Source of the DNA: Gillisia limnaea DSM 15749
Lineage (GTDB): Bacteria; Bacteroidota; Bacteroidia; Flavobacteriales; Flavobacteriaceae
Length of the DNA stretch: 64,000 bases
NCBI RefSeq assembly: GCF_000243235.1
Contig: NZ_JH594606.1
Location: 1,903,448 to 1,967,447 of the forward strand
Direction of reading: 5' to 3'
The notes under the pieces are model-generated. The model had not been told where the DNA came from and ran no database searches. It was given only the letters and a program-made list of their open reading frames with translations. Shown in pieces: positions 46,789 through 55,216 of the stretch (position 1 is its first letter; every line of letters begins with the position of its first letter). The translations under genes and the position numbers were made by a program.

Positions 46789-47753
46789 TAACCTAGTTTA
46801 GTCCTCACCCTTAAAAGTACTTCGTTGGCTGTTTCAAAAGCTTTTTCCGCTCCTTTTTTCAAAGCAGCATCTATTTCTTCGGTATTTTCCATATAATAGC
46901 GATAACGCGCACGTTGCTTTTCAAATTTATGGATTATTAGTTCGTAAAGGGCTTTTTTGGAATGACCATATCCGTAGTTACCCGCCAGATATTTAAAACG
47001 CATTTCATCAATTTGTGCAGCCTCTGCAAGGAGTCTGTACAATGCAAAAACATTACAGGTTTCAGGATCTTTTGGATCCTCCAGGGGAGTACTGTCGGTT
47101 GCGATGCTCATGATTTGCTTGCGAAGTTCCTTATCTGACAGAAATAAGTTAATCACATTCCCTTTGGACTTGCTCATTTTTTCCCCGTCAATCCCGGGAA
47201 TGTATTTGGTTTCTTCCTGGACCTTTGCTTCGGGAATTACAAATGTTTCCCCCATTTGAGCATGGAATCTCGATGCTACATCGCGGGTCATTTCAATATG
47301 TTGCAATTGATCTTTTCCTACGGGAACTATTTCTGCGTCATAAAGAAGAATATCCGCAGCCATTAACATAGGATACGAAAACAAGCCTGAATTCACATCT
47401 TCAAGTCGATTGGCTTTGTCTTTAAAAGAGTGCGCCAGGGTTAAGCGTTGGTATGGAAAAAAGCAGCTTAAATACCAGGAAAGTTCTGTAACCTGCGGAA
47501 TATCACTTTGCCTGTAAAAAGCGGTTTTTTCAATATCGAGACCAAATGCAAGCCACGTAGCCGCGGTAGAGTATGTGTTTTCCTTTAAAACTGATGCGTC
47601 TTTTATTTGGGTGAGAGAATGCAGGTTTGCGATAAATAAAAAGGAATCATTTTCAGGACGATTGGCCATTTCAATCGCCGGAATTATGGCGCCCAATAAG
47701 TTCCCCAGATGAGGAGTGCCTGTACTTTGCACTCCGGTAAGTATTCTTGCCAT
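46785..47753 (-). CDS. trpS: Tryptophan-tRNA ligase
   Basis: 322 residues. Class I synthetase: HIGH-type motif GTPHLGNLLGA near the N terminus, DQLQHIEMTRDVA, and KMSKS in GEKMSKSKGNVI. Length normal for bacterial TrpS. A -7 element TACCTTTG lies at 47772-47779, 18 nt before the ATG. Convergent overlap with dprA by 4 bp. Confidence 0.97.
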   Translation of the reverse strand: MARILTGVQSTGTPHLGNLLGAIIPAIEMANRPENDSFLFIANLHSLTQIKDASVLKENTYSTAATWLAFGLDIEKTAFYRQSDIPQVTELSWYLSCFFPYQRLTLAHSFKDKANRLEDVNSGLFSYPMLMAADILLYDAEIVPVGKDQLQHIEMTRDVASRFHAQMGETFVIPEAKVQEETKYIPGIDGEKMSKSKGNVINLFLSDKELRKQIMSIATDSTPLEDPKDPETCNVFALYRLLAEAAQIDEMRFKYLAGNYGYGHSKKALYELIIHKFEKQRARYRYYMENTEEIDAALKKGAEKAFETANEVLLRVRTKLGY

Positions 47754-47771
47754 TGAATTATTTAATTTTTA

Positions 47772-47779
47772 CAAAGGTA
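47772..47779 (-). promoter_or_regulatory. -7 promoter element of trpS
   Basis: TACCTTTG on the minus strand, 18 nt ahead of the trpS ATG. No clear -33. Confidence 0.45.
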
Positions 47780-47812
47780 CTTCTTTTATGGAATTGGCTT
47801 AATTCATTTTAG

Positions 47813-47820
47813 TATTTTTG
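47813..47820 (+). promoter_or_regulatory. -7 promoter element of plsC (near-leaderless)
   Basis: TATTTTTG, only 6 nt before the plsC ATG at 47827, with a TTG at 47794-47796 (16-nt spacer) as a possible -33. The close spacing predicts a very short or absent 5' leader. Confidence 0.5.
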
Positions 47821-47826
47821 GCTCTT

Positions 47827-48567
47827 ATGAATGTATTCAAAAAATTTCTCATCCTTCTTTGGCGAATCTGGTTCTATGTGCTTATGGGATTACCCATAAT
47901 TATTATGCTGCCTTTTTTGATCTTTTTCACCTCTTCAGAAAAGTACTATCCGCAGTATTTTGCCTGCGCAAGAATATGGGCGAAATGCATTGTTTACGGG
48001 ATGGGATTTGTTCCAAAAAAAATATCTTCCGCTCAATTAAAAAAGGGAGAGAGTTATATGTTTGTAGCAAATCACACTTCTATAATAGACATTATGTTAA
48101 TGTTGACGGTCATAGATCATCCATTTGTTTTTGTTGGAAAAAAGGAGCTTACAAAAATTCCGCTTTTTGGATATTTCTACCGGAGAACCTGTATTTTGGT
48201 GGACAGAAGTAGTCAACGGAGTAAATTTCAGGTATTTGAAGAGGCCCAGCGCAGGTTAAAGCAGGGCAACAGCATTTGTATTTTTCCGGAAGGAGGAGTT
48301 CCCGAAGATAAAAACCTGGAACTTACCATTTTTAAGGAAGGTGCCTTCAGGCTGGCGATAGATCACCAAATCCCTATCGTGCCAATTACATTTCATGATA
48401 ACAAGAAGCGATTTTCCTATACTTTTTTCTCTGGAAGTCCCGGGAAAATGAGGGCTAAAGTACACGCAATTATTCCTACCAAAGGAAAAACCCAGGAAGA
48501 CAAAAGAGTTGTTAGACAGGAAACCTATGATTTGATTCTGAAGGAATTAAGAGATCCTTCTTTGTAG
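47827..48567 (+). CDS. plsC: 1-acyl-sn-glycerol-3-phosphate acyltransferase
   Basis: 246 residues from ATG 47827. The in-frame TTG at 47818 falls inside the -7 element. Membrane enzyme making phosphatidic acid. One or two N-terminal membrane helices, then catalytic NHTSIID (His-x4-Asp, about residue 80), the FPEGGVPED acceptor motif, and VPITF. Diverges from trpS and converges with the sigma/anti-sigma pair. Confidence 0.92.
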   Translation: MNVFKKFLILLWRIWFYVLMGLPIIIMLPFLIFFTSSEKYYPQYFACARIWAKCIVYGMGFVPKKISSAQLKKGESYMFVANHTSIIDIMLMLTVIDHPFVFVGKKELTKIPLFGYFYRRTCILVDRSSQRSKFQVFEEAQRRLKQGNSICIFPEGGVPEDKNLELTIFKEGAFRLAIDHQIPIVPITFHDNKKRFSYTFFSGSPGKMRAKVHAIIPTKGKTQEDKRVVRQETYDLILKELRDPSL

Positions 48568-48569
48568 GT

Positions 48570-49907
48570 TTAGAATTTGAAGCTGAAACCAGAATAAACC
48601 CCAAAGAAATAAGGATTTACATTGCTCGTGTTTCCATTGAAAGCATTCATTTGGTATTTGAATATGGGTTCAAGATTCAATTCAAATTTTGAAGAAATAT
48701 TATAGTCAAATCCTAACCCAATATTTGTCGTAAAACTCAAATTATTAAGATTGTTTGACGCTCCAAGATTGGTGGAAAAGTCTGCAGAATTAAGTGAGAT
48801 CATATTCCTGTCCAGGAAAAGCGTACTACCCCCTCCAATAATATTGACACCTATTTTCTTATCAATAATCACATATTCAATTTCCAAAGGAACTTCAATA
48901 AAACCTATTTGCTGATTTAAATAACCTACTGTTGGAGAAGCCAGGCTTGCCCGGTTAAATTCTGCAGAAGCACTAACATTGCTAAATGGACGCCCCATGG
49001 TATTCTCGATTCGGAAATTTGGGATTTTATCACCATAATTAATCCCGCTTAAGGCAACTGGATTAACTGTCGCTGTAAACGCGACGTTGTTAGTGTTATA
49101 ACTCATATCCACCTTGCTTATACCGGTACGAATCTTAATTTTTTCTGAAATTTGATAAGCAAAATTTATTCCGTAGGAAAGTGTGATCTCACTGCTGTTT
49201 TCATTATTAGCAAAACGTTGATCTATTGCATTGCCGCTTCCCATATTATTATAGTAAATAGGTGCGGCCATGGTAGAAACCCTTAATTTTTTTGAGGCAC
49301 TGGATTTTTCGCTAAGTTGGGACTCCTCATCTTTTGTACTAATGTTTGCAATTGGAAGATCACGTAGTGGTCTTGTTGAGGTTTCCTCTACTTCTCCTAT
49401 CGCAACTTCAGCTTTTAAAACTTCAAAATCAGAAAATGTATATGCCTCATTTTCCAAATTAACAGAAGCGGTTGTAGTTTTTATACTTCCAAAGGTTCTT
49501 TCATTATTGTTTTTCTCACTTCTAAAAAATGCTGCCTGCGCTTCGATGGCCTCCCTGTTTTGGGTATTCTGTCTCAATGCCTGAAGTATTGTGGAAGATC
49601 GGATCATATTTTCGGTATAAGCCTGAGACGCCAGACTTACCTCAATAAAATTTTCATCCATAACAGCTGAAGCTGTTTGGGATCCATGAGGAGTATTGGT
49701 TTTGAACAATCCGTTGGTGTAACTTATAAACAATGCGAGCACAGCTGCTACTCCGGCCATTCTATACCAAAGAGGCAAAACGCTTTTTTTACGTTTCTTT
49801 TGCTGTAATCTGGTGGAAATATTCTTCCAGACTTCTTCTCGCGGACTAGCCTCGAAATCCTTGAATTTTTCCTGATATAATCTGTCTATATGCTTCTTTT
49901 CTTCCAT
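48570..49907 (-). CDS. Membrane protein with anti-sigma-like N terminus and beta-barrel-like C terminus
   Basis: 445 residues. The cytoplasmic N terminus (residues 1-43, KFKDFEASPREEVWKNIS) is followed by one membrane helix (about 44-64). The C-terminal half is rich in alternating aromatic/Gly strands ending GVYSGFSFKF with a terminal Phe, like an outer-membrane beta-barrel of the porin type. It lies 2 bp after the ECF sigma gene, the position of anti-sigma factors. If both readings hold, one chain would span both membranes, which is unusual. Confidence 0.65.
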   Translation of the reverse strand: MEEKKHIDRLYQEKFKDFEASPREEVWKNISTRLQQKKRKKSVLPLWYRMAGVAAVLALFISYTNGLFKTNTPHGSQTASAVMDENFIEVSLASQAYTENMIRSSTILQALRQNTQNREAIEAQAAFFRSEKNNNERTFGSIKTTTASVNLENEAYTFSDFEVLKAEVAIGEVEETSTRPLRDLPIANISTKDEESQLSEKSSASKKLRVSTMAAPIYYNNMGSGNAIDQRFANNENSSEITLSYGINFAYQISEKIKIRTGISKVDMSYNTNNVAFTATVNPVALSGINYGDKIPNFRIENTMGRPFSNVSASAEFNRASLASPTVGYLNQQIGFIEVPLEIEYVIIDKKIGVNIIGGGSTLFLDRNMISLNSADFSTNLGASNNLNNLSFTTNIGLGFDYNISSKFELNLEPIFKYQMNAFNGNTSNVNPYFFGVYSGFSFKF

Positions 49908-49909
49908 TA

Positions 49910-50452
49910 CTATGATGAATACACGGCCAGTTTTTCCTGGCTGGCTTCAATTTTTTCTTTTAATATAATTCGGGCTCTGGCCAAATTGGATTTGGAAGTG
50001 CCTATTGTAATTTGAAGCATTTCTGAAATTTCCTTATGAGAAAATCCATCTAATGCATACAAATTAAAAACCTGTCGGTATCTGTCCGGCAATGCGTGGA
50101 TTATCTCCAGTAAATAATCGATGGACACCTCTTCCTCATCGATTTCAAGAGCAGGCTCTTTGAGCTGTTCTTCATTAACCAGTTCAAAAACAGTTTGTTT
50201 CCTGTATTTCTGAAGGGCGGTATTGATCACTATTCGTTTCATCCAACCTTCAAAAGAACCTTTGTCCTGATATTGTAAAATTTTATCAAATATCGTCATA
50301 AAACCATCCTGCAGATTGTCTTCAGCCTGCTGGTAGCTATTAGAATATTTTAGACAAACCGCAAATAATTTGTTGGCATATAGCCTATACAATTGCTCCT
50401 GTGCTCTTATATCCTGTTTCTTACAATTATGTATGAGCTGATTTAAACTCAA
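49910..50452 (-). CDS. ECF-type RNA polymerase sigma factor
   Basis: 180 residues. Region 2 (AEDNLQDGFMTIFDKILQYQ) and region 4 helix-turn-helix (LPDRYRQVFNLYALDGFSHKEISEMLQITIGTSKSNLARA read in parts) are clear; no region 3. Alternative sigma factor for stress or envelope functions. Followed 2 bp later by the membrane partner gene. Confidence 0.92.
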   Translation of the reverse strand: MSLNQLIHNCKKQDIRAQEQLYRLYANKLFAVCLKYSNSYQQAEDNLQDGFMTIFDKILQYQDKGSFEGWMKRIVINTALQKYRKQTVFELVNEEQLKEPALEIDEEEVSIDYLLEIIHALPDRYRQVFNLYALDGFSHKEISEMLQITIGTSKSNLARARIILKEKIEASQEKLAVYSS

Positions 50453-50477
50453 ATGTCTGGGGAATTGTTAGTTAATA

Positions 50478-50900
50478 CTACATTCCTGGACGGGTTACGG
50501 GGACTTCTACGGTTAAAAACTGAACCTCTCCTGCTGCATTTTCACCCTGCCAGAATTTAAAGATATAAAAATCATCCCTATCTGCAACAAAATTTAATTT
50601 TGTGCTCGTATTTAAATTTCCTGTGCTCTCACATGTCGTATTGCTTGTGCGATAACTTGTTACTACACCTACAGTTATTATATTAGTGTTTTTTGAGATA
50701 TCAAATCCTGAAAAAAAGTCACAGGTGCTTGGGCGCTTATAATTGATTTTAATCTCATATTCCCTGTTATATTCAAAACTCTCGGGTAATTCTACTGTTG
50801 TTATAACCGCCAGATTCTGCATCATTCCGCCGTTGTCTTCATCGCTGGAGCAGGCAGTCATTATTGCTGAATAAAATAATAGCAGTAATAATTTTTTCAT
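50478..50900 (-). CDS. Small lipoprotein, unknown
   Basis: 140 residues. Signal peptide with Cys17 in MTACSSDEDN. Mature part has a beta-strand-rich look (YEIKINYKRPSTCDFFSGF, LNFVADRDDFYIFKFWQG) with three more cysteines. I recognise no family. It is upstream of the ECF gene (25 bp), so they may be co-transcribed. Confidence 0.75.
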   Translation of the reverse strand: MKKLLLLLFYSAIMTACSSDEDNGGMMQNLAVITTVELPESFEYNREYEIKINYKRPSTCDFFSGFDISKNTNIITVGVVTSYRTSNTTCESTGNLNTSTKLNFVADRDDFYIFKFWQGENAAGEVQFLTVEVPVTRPGM

Positions 50901-50974
50901 CTGAAAAATTAACTAAATAAGTAGGTTACACTTATCAGATGCAAATAATGTTAAAGGGTTGCGTGGATAAAAAA

Positions 50975-51002
50975 CAAAAATCCCGCTTTTGCAGGATTTT
51001 TG
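50975..51002 (-). terminator. Terminator of recA
   Basis: CAAAAATCC and GGATTTTTG form the outer stem with an inner GC-TTTT-GC hairpin; on the minus strand it ends with a T-run. It lies 18 bp after the recA stop. Confidence 0.85.
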
Positions 51003-51020
51003 TCAAATGTGAAGCTTATT

Positions 51021-52034
51021 TTATTCGTTGGCGATCTTAATCGCGGCCTTGATTTTTTCTTCAAGTTCCTCCATAAGCTCTGGATTATCTTTGAGAACAG
51101 CTTTTACTGCATCCCGACCCTGGCCTAATTTAGTGTCTTCATAGCTAAACCATGAGCCACTTTTCTTAATGATTTCATAATCTACGCCTATATCTATTAT
51201 CTCACCAATTTTGGAAATTCCTTCCCCGTACATAATATCAAATTCTGCGGTTCTAAATGGCGGAGCAACTTTATTTTTTACGACTTTTACTTTCGTCTTA
51301 TTCCCCAAAACATTGCTGTTTGCATCTTTTATTTGAGTTGATCTTCTTATATCAAGCCTTACTGATGCATAAAATTTAAGTGCATTTCCACCGGTGGTTG
51401 TTTCCGGATTACCAAACATAACACCTATTTTTTCTCTAAGTTGATTGATGAAAATCACGGTACAATGGGTTTTGCTAATACTGGCGGTCAATTTTCTTAA
51501 AGCCTGAGACATAAGTCGTGCATGAAGTCCCATTTTTGAATCTCCCATTTCTCCTTCAATTTCACTTTTAGGAGTAAGAGCGGCAACAGAATCTATTACA
51601 ATTATATCAATAGCTCCGGATCTAATCAAATTATCGGTTATTTCCAAAGCTTGTTCCCCGTTATCGGGTTGAGAGATAATCAGGTTTTCAAGATCTATTC
51701 CAAGGCTTTCAGCATAAAAACGGTCAAATGCATGTTCTGCATCAATAAATGCAGCAATTCCACCCGCTTTTTGTGCTTCGGCGATGGCATGTAAAGTCAA
51801 AGTTGTTTTCCCCGAAGATTCCGGTCCATAGATCTCAATAACTCTTCCGCGCGGATATCCACCTACGCCCAAAGCCAAATTTAAACCTAAAGATCCTGTT
51901 GAAATCGCTTCCCCTTCATAAATGGGCTGATCGCTCATCTTCATTACGGTCCCTTTTCCGTAAGTTTTATCCATTTTATCAAGGGTAAGCTTTAGCGCTT
52001 TTAATTTAGCTTCTTTTTCTTTTTCGTCGACCAT
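51021..52034 (-). CDS. recA: Recombinase RecA
   Basis: 337 residues. Strand exchange and SOS activation. Walker [10 protein letters not shown] (70-78), [17 protein letters not shown] and [30 protein letters not shown] in parts, both signature segments. Length normal. It is transcribed alone in a 370-nt divergent gap with trhO. Confidence 0.99.
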   Translation of the reverse strand: MVDEKEKEAKLKALKLTLDKMDKTYGKGTVMKMSDQPIYEGEAISTGSLGLNLALGVGGYPRGRVIEIYGPESSGKTTLTLHAIAEAQKAGGIAAFIDAEHAFDRFYAESLGIDLENLIISQPDNGEQALEITDNLIRSGAIDIIVIDSVAALTPKSEIEGEMGDSKMGLHARLMSQALRKLTASISKTHCTVIFINQLREKIGVMFGNPETTTGGNALKFYASVRLDIRRSTQIKDANSNVLGNKTKVKVVKNKVAPPFRTAEFDIMYGEGISKIGEIIDIGVDYEIIKKSGSWFSYEDTKLGQGRDAVKAVLKDNPELMEELEEKIKAAIKIANE

Positions 52035-52153
52035 AATATTTTTTATCTATTTTTTTAAATGCGTGCAGCTAAAATACTATAAGTTTTGATTCGCTACAAT
52101 TTAACACGCAACCTTTTGTAAATGTTTGCATCTTATTCTAAAGAAGCAGTATT

Positions 52154-52246
52154 ATGAGGTTTCTTAAAATCAGTTTAATTTTGAATCGATTTGGCGCTGC
52201 CACTACAATTTTGTTGAGTTGTAGTAGCAGGGTTGATGGTGGCTAA
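52154..52246 (+). CDS. 30-codon ORF in the recA-trhO gap (leader peptide or micro-lipopeptide)
   Basis: ATG AGG TTT begins a 30-residue frame, first half MRFLKISLILNRFG, second half AATTILLSCSSRVDGG, stop TAA. The C-terminal half has a lipobox-like LLSC followed by only SSRVDGG. The 3' half is occupied by hairpin 52197-52230 and the stop codon sits in a long-range stem, and a strong terminator follows 58 nt later. Either a regulatory leader peptide with stalling codons or a tiny exported lipopeptide. No ribosome-binding site is obvious (upstream AAAGAAGCAGT). Confidence 0.45.
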   Translation: MRFLKISLILNRFGAATTILLSCSSRVDGG

Positions 52247-52300
52247 CGTTATTTGTTTTTTTATGATAGTAAGTAAAAAATAATAATAACGAATTAGCCA
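52197..52300 (+). ncRNA. Structured RNA element with competing hairpins
   Basis: Hairpin I: CTGC plus ACTACAA (52197-52208) pairs with TTGTAGT plus GCAG (52219-52230), one C-A mismatch, 10-nt loop. Hairpin II: TGGCTAA/CGTTAT (52240-52252) pairs with ATAACG (52286-52291) and TTAGCCA (52294-52300) with a two-base bulge. GCCAC at 52199 can alternatively pair with GTGGC at 52239, which would break both. No known riboswitch consensus was recognised. Confidence 0.5.
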
Positions 52301-52303
52301 TTC

Positions 52304-52341
52304 AAAAAAATGCCCTGGGAAGGAATCTCAGGGCATTTTTT
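52304..52341 (+). terminator. Terminator after the 30-codon ORF
   Basis: AAAAAAA-TGCCCTGGGA, loop AGGAA, TCTCAGGGCA-TTTTTT: a 16-bp stem with a T-run, a textbook rho-independent terminator. It ends 21 nt before the trhO -7 element, so the upstream element can be an independent transcript. Confidence 0.9.
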
Positions 52342-52361
52342 CGTTCCTGCCCGAAATGGAT

Positions 52362-52369
52362 TACATTTG
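52362..52369 (+). promoter_or_regulatory. -7 promoter element of trhO
   Basis: TACATTTG, 35 nt upstream of the trhO ATG and downstream of the terminator, so trhO can be expressed independently. Confidence 0.5.
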
Positions 52370-52404
52370 CAAAAATTTTTCTTTTAACTTAAAATTGGTA
52401 TAGC

Positions 52405-53436
52405 ATGCAACTGTACAATAAATTAAGCGCAAAAGAAAGAGCAGCCCTTATTGAACAAGCAGGTGAACACCGCTTAACTCTTTCTTTTTATGCCTACGCC
52501 AAAATTGGGAATCCAAAATTATTCAGGAACTATTTATTCCTTGCCTGGGATTCCATGGAAGTTCTGGGAAGGATTTATGTTGCCCAGGAGGGTATAAATG
52601 CGCAACTTTCACTTCCAGCCAAAAAATTTGATGAATTCAAAAGCTTTTTAGACAGCATTTATTTCTTAAAAGATGTACGGTTGAACATTGCCATTGAGCA
52701 TGACCTCAAATCATTTTTAAAACTAAAGGTGAAAGTACGTGATAAAATAGTTGCCGACGGCCTCAATGATGCAACCTTTGACGTAAGAAATATAGGGGTG
52801 CATGTAGATGCGCTAAAATTTAATGCGTTGATGGAGGACCCCAATACGGTATTGGTCGATATGCGCAATCATTATGAGAGTGAGATCGGGCATTTTAAAG
52901 GTGCTGTCACCCCCGATGTTGATACTTTTAGGGATTCCCTGGATATTATTGAGGAAGATTTGAAGGAACACAAGGAAGATAAGAATCTTCTCATGTATTG
53001 TACCGGGGGAATACGTTGTGAAAAAGCGAGTGCATATTACAAGCATAAGGGATTTAAAAATGTATTTCAGCTGGAAGGTGGAATTATTGAATATGCACGG
53101 CAGGTGGAAAATTTAGAGGTGGAGAATAAATTCGTTGGAAAAAATTTTGTCTTTGACCACAGGCGCAGTGAACGAATTACAGATGAGGTGATCTCAAATT
53201 GCCATCAATGCGGAAAACCATGTGATTCGCATGTAAATTGCGATAATGAAGCCTGTCATTTACTTTTCATTCAGTGTGAAGAATGTGCCAAAGCGATGAA
53301 TAATTGTTGCTCAACAGCGTGTAAAGAAATAACGGCTTTGCCCTATGAGGAACAAAAAGCACTCCGAAAAGGAATTCCAAACAGCAATAAAATTTTCAAA
53401 AAAGGGAGATCTTCGGTATTAAAATTCAAACATTAG
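52405..53436 (+). CDS. trhO: tRNA uridine-34 hydroxylase TrhO (rhodanese-family)
   Basis: 343 residues. Prephenate-independent oxygen-dependent hydroxylation of wobble uridine (ho5U). N-terminal domain, then rhodanese domain with active Cys199 in MYCTGGIRCEKAS, and a C-terminal cysteine cluster (CHQCGKPCDSHVNC, CEECAKAMNNCC) as in TrhO/YceA. Single gene with its own -7 element. Confidence 0.9.
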   Translation: MQLYNKLSAKERAALIEQAGEHRLTLSFYAYAKIGNPKLFRNYLFLAWDSMEVLGRIYVAQEGINAQLSLPAKKFDEFKSFLDSIYFLKDVRLNIAIEHDLKSFLKLKVKVRDKIVADGLNDATFDVRNIGVHVDALKFNALMEDPNTVLVDMRNHYESEIGHFKGAVTPDVDTFRDSLDIIEEDLKEHKEDKNLLMYCTGGIRCEKASAYYKHKGFKNVFQLEGGIIEYARQVENLEVENKFVGKNFVFDHRRSERITDEVISNCHQCGKPCDSHVNCDNEACHLLFIQCEECAKAMNNCCSTACKEITALPYEEQKALRKGIPNSNKIFKKGRSSVLKFKH

Positions 53437-53460
53437 GTTATAAAACGTAAGAACTTTGGG

Positions 53461-53478
53461 TACCAATTAATATTGGTA
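53461..53478. promoter_or_regulatory. 18-bp inverted repeat upstream of ricT
   Basis: TACCAAT-TAAT-ATTGGTA, perfect 7-bp arms, located 81 nt before the ricT start. It could be a regulator operator or a weak hairpin after trhO; no T-run follows. Nothing else in the 122-nt gap is recognised. Confidence 0.4.
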
Positions 53479-53558
53479 TATTTACCTTTTAGAATTATTT
53501 ATGAATCTAAAATTCAACAGGCATCAGGCTTGTTAGAATTTCAATATATATAAAGAGT

Positions 53559-54722
53559 ATGGGATGTAGCAGTTGCTCGACCGGGAAAGACGGTCAGCCA
53601 AAGGGATGTAAGAATAATGGAACCTGTGGTACAGACGGATGTAATAAATTAACCGTTTTTGACTGGCTTTCAAATATGTCACTTCCGGGAGGGGTAGAGC
53701 CTTTTAATTGTGTGGAGATCCGTTTTAAGAACGGAAGAAAAGATTTCTTTAAAAACTCTGAAAAATTAACACTAAGTATTGGAGATGTGGTGGCAGTAGA
53801 AGCTTCACCGGGTCATGATGTAGGGATTGTAACACTTACCGGAGAACTGGTGCGTGTGCAAATGAAGAAGAAAAAAGTGGCAATTGATAGCCCTGAAGTT
53901 CTAAAAATTTACAGAAAAGCGACTCAACGCGATATTGATATCTGGCAGGAAGCCAGGAACAAGGAAGATAAAATGAAAGTTCGTGCGCGGGAAATAGCCA
54001 TTAGGCTTAACCTTCACATGAAAATAAGCGACATTGAATTTCAGGGAGACGGCTCTAAAGCAACTTTTTATTATACTGCAGAAGAACGTGTGGATTTTCG
54101 CCAATTAATCAAGGAATTTGCGGTAGAATTTAGCACGCGTATAGAGATGAGGCAAATAGGGTTCCGGCAGGAAGCTGCACGATTAGGAGGAATTGGATCC
54201 TGCGGAAGGGAACTTTGCTGTTCCACCTGGTTAACAGATTTTAGATCGGTAAATACTTCAGCGGCGAGATATCAACAATTATCCCTGAATCCTCAAAAAC
54301 TAGCGGGACAATGTGGTAAGCTAAAATGTTGTTTGAATTATGAATTAGATACCTATCTGGACGCCTTAAAAGATTTTCCAAAAACAGAAATTAAGTTATT
54401 TACCAAAAAAGGAACCGCTGTATGCCAGAAAACAGATATTTTCCAGGGGTTTTTATGGTATGCCTATGAAGGAGATTGGATGAACTGGCATAAATTAACT
54501 CCCGAGCAAGCAAATAAAATAATAAAAGCCAATACAGCACGGGAATCGGTAAACAGCCTGGAAGAATATGAGGTATTGATCGAGAAAGAGGATACTTCTA
54601 AATCAGATTTCAATAATGTGGTTGGCCAGGATAGTTTAACCAGATTTGACTCCCCGAAAAGCACCAATAAAAAACGCCGTAAAAATAAACGTCGCAAACA
54701 AAATCCATCCAAAAATGAATAG
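53559..54722 (+). CDS. ricT: RicT/PSP1-domain protein
   Basis: 387 residues. Cysteine-rich N terminus (CSSCSTGKDGQPKGC, CGTDGC), then the PSP1 core with GSCGRELCCSTWLTDF and CGKLKCCLNYE, the cysteine pairs that mark the family. In Bacillus YaaT/RicT helps mRNA-processing Fe-S complexes; the role in Bacteroidota is not established. Basic lysine/arginine-rich tail. It overlaps gldH by 8 bp, a conserved arrangement in flavobacteria as far as I recall. Confidence 0.88.
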   Translation: MGCSSCSTGKDGQPKGCKNNGTCGTDGCNKLTVFDWLSNMSLPGGVEPFNCVEIRFKNGRKDFFKNSEKLTLSIGDVVAVEASPGHDVGIVTLTGELVRVQMKKKKVAIDSPEVLKIYRKATQRDIDIWQEARNKEDKMKVRAREIAIRLNLHMKISDIEFQGDGSKATFYYTAEERVDFRQLIKEFAVEFSTRIEMRQIGFRQEAARLGGIGSCGRELCCSTWLTDFRSVNTSAARYQQLSLNPQKLAGQCGKLKCCLNYELDTYLDALKDFPKTEIKLFTKKGTAVCQKTDIFQGFLWYAYEGDWMNWHKLTPEQANKIIKANTARESVNSLEEYEVLIEKEDTSKSDFNNVVGQDSLTRFDSPKSTNKKRRKNKRRKQNPSKNE

Positions 54723-55203
54723 ATTGTTCTTATGGATGTTGGTTATAGCCGCAATAGGATTTGTATCCTGCGACTCTAAACGGGTTTATGATGAATACCA
54801 TTCTATTTCAACAGCATGGAATAAAGATTCAGTTGTTGCGTTTAAACTTCAAAATATAGCTCCGGAAAAGGAATATGACCTGTTCATAAATGTTCGGAAT
54901 AATAATGAATTTGCTTTCAGCAATTTATTTTTGATAGCAGAAATCCAGTTTCCACAGGGAAAAGTTATAACCGATACCCTGGAATATGAAATGGCAGCCC
55001 CTGGCGGGGAATGGCTTGGCACGGGATTTGGGAGCGTTAAGGAAAATAAACTCTGGTACAAAGAGCAGGTGATTTTTGAAGAACCCGGCGAATATGTGGT
55101 TTTTCTTAAACACGCTATGCGAAAAAATAACAGTGAACAAGGAATTGAAAACCTGGAAGGTATTACCGAAATTGGTTTTCGGATAGAAGAAGCCCCAAAA
55201 TAA
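54715..55203 (+). CDS. gldH: Gliding-motility lipoprotein GldH
   Basis: 162 residues from ATG 54715. The frame is open earlier through the ricT tail, but no family sequence lies there. Lipoprotein signal with Cys19 in FVSCDSKRVYDEY, then the GldH family features NLFLIAEIQFPQGKVITDTLEYEMA read in parts. GldH is required for gliding and, with other Gld lipoproteins, for function of the type IX machinery. PBP1A follows 13 bp later. Confidence 0.92.
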   Translation: MNRLFLWMLVIAAIGFVSCDSKRVYDEYHSISTAWNKDSVVAFKLQNIAPEKEYDLFINVRNNNEFAFSNLFLIAEIQFPQGKVITDTLEYEMAAPGGEWLGTGFGSVKENKLWYKEQVIFEEPGEYVVFLKHAMRKNNSEQGIENLEGITEIGFRIEEAPK

Positions 55204-55216
55204 TTTTATTGCAGTT

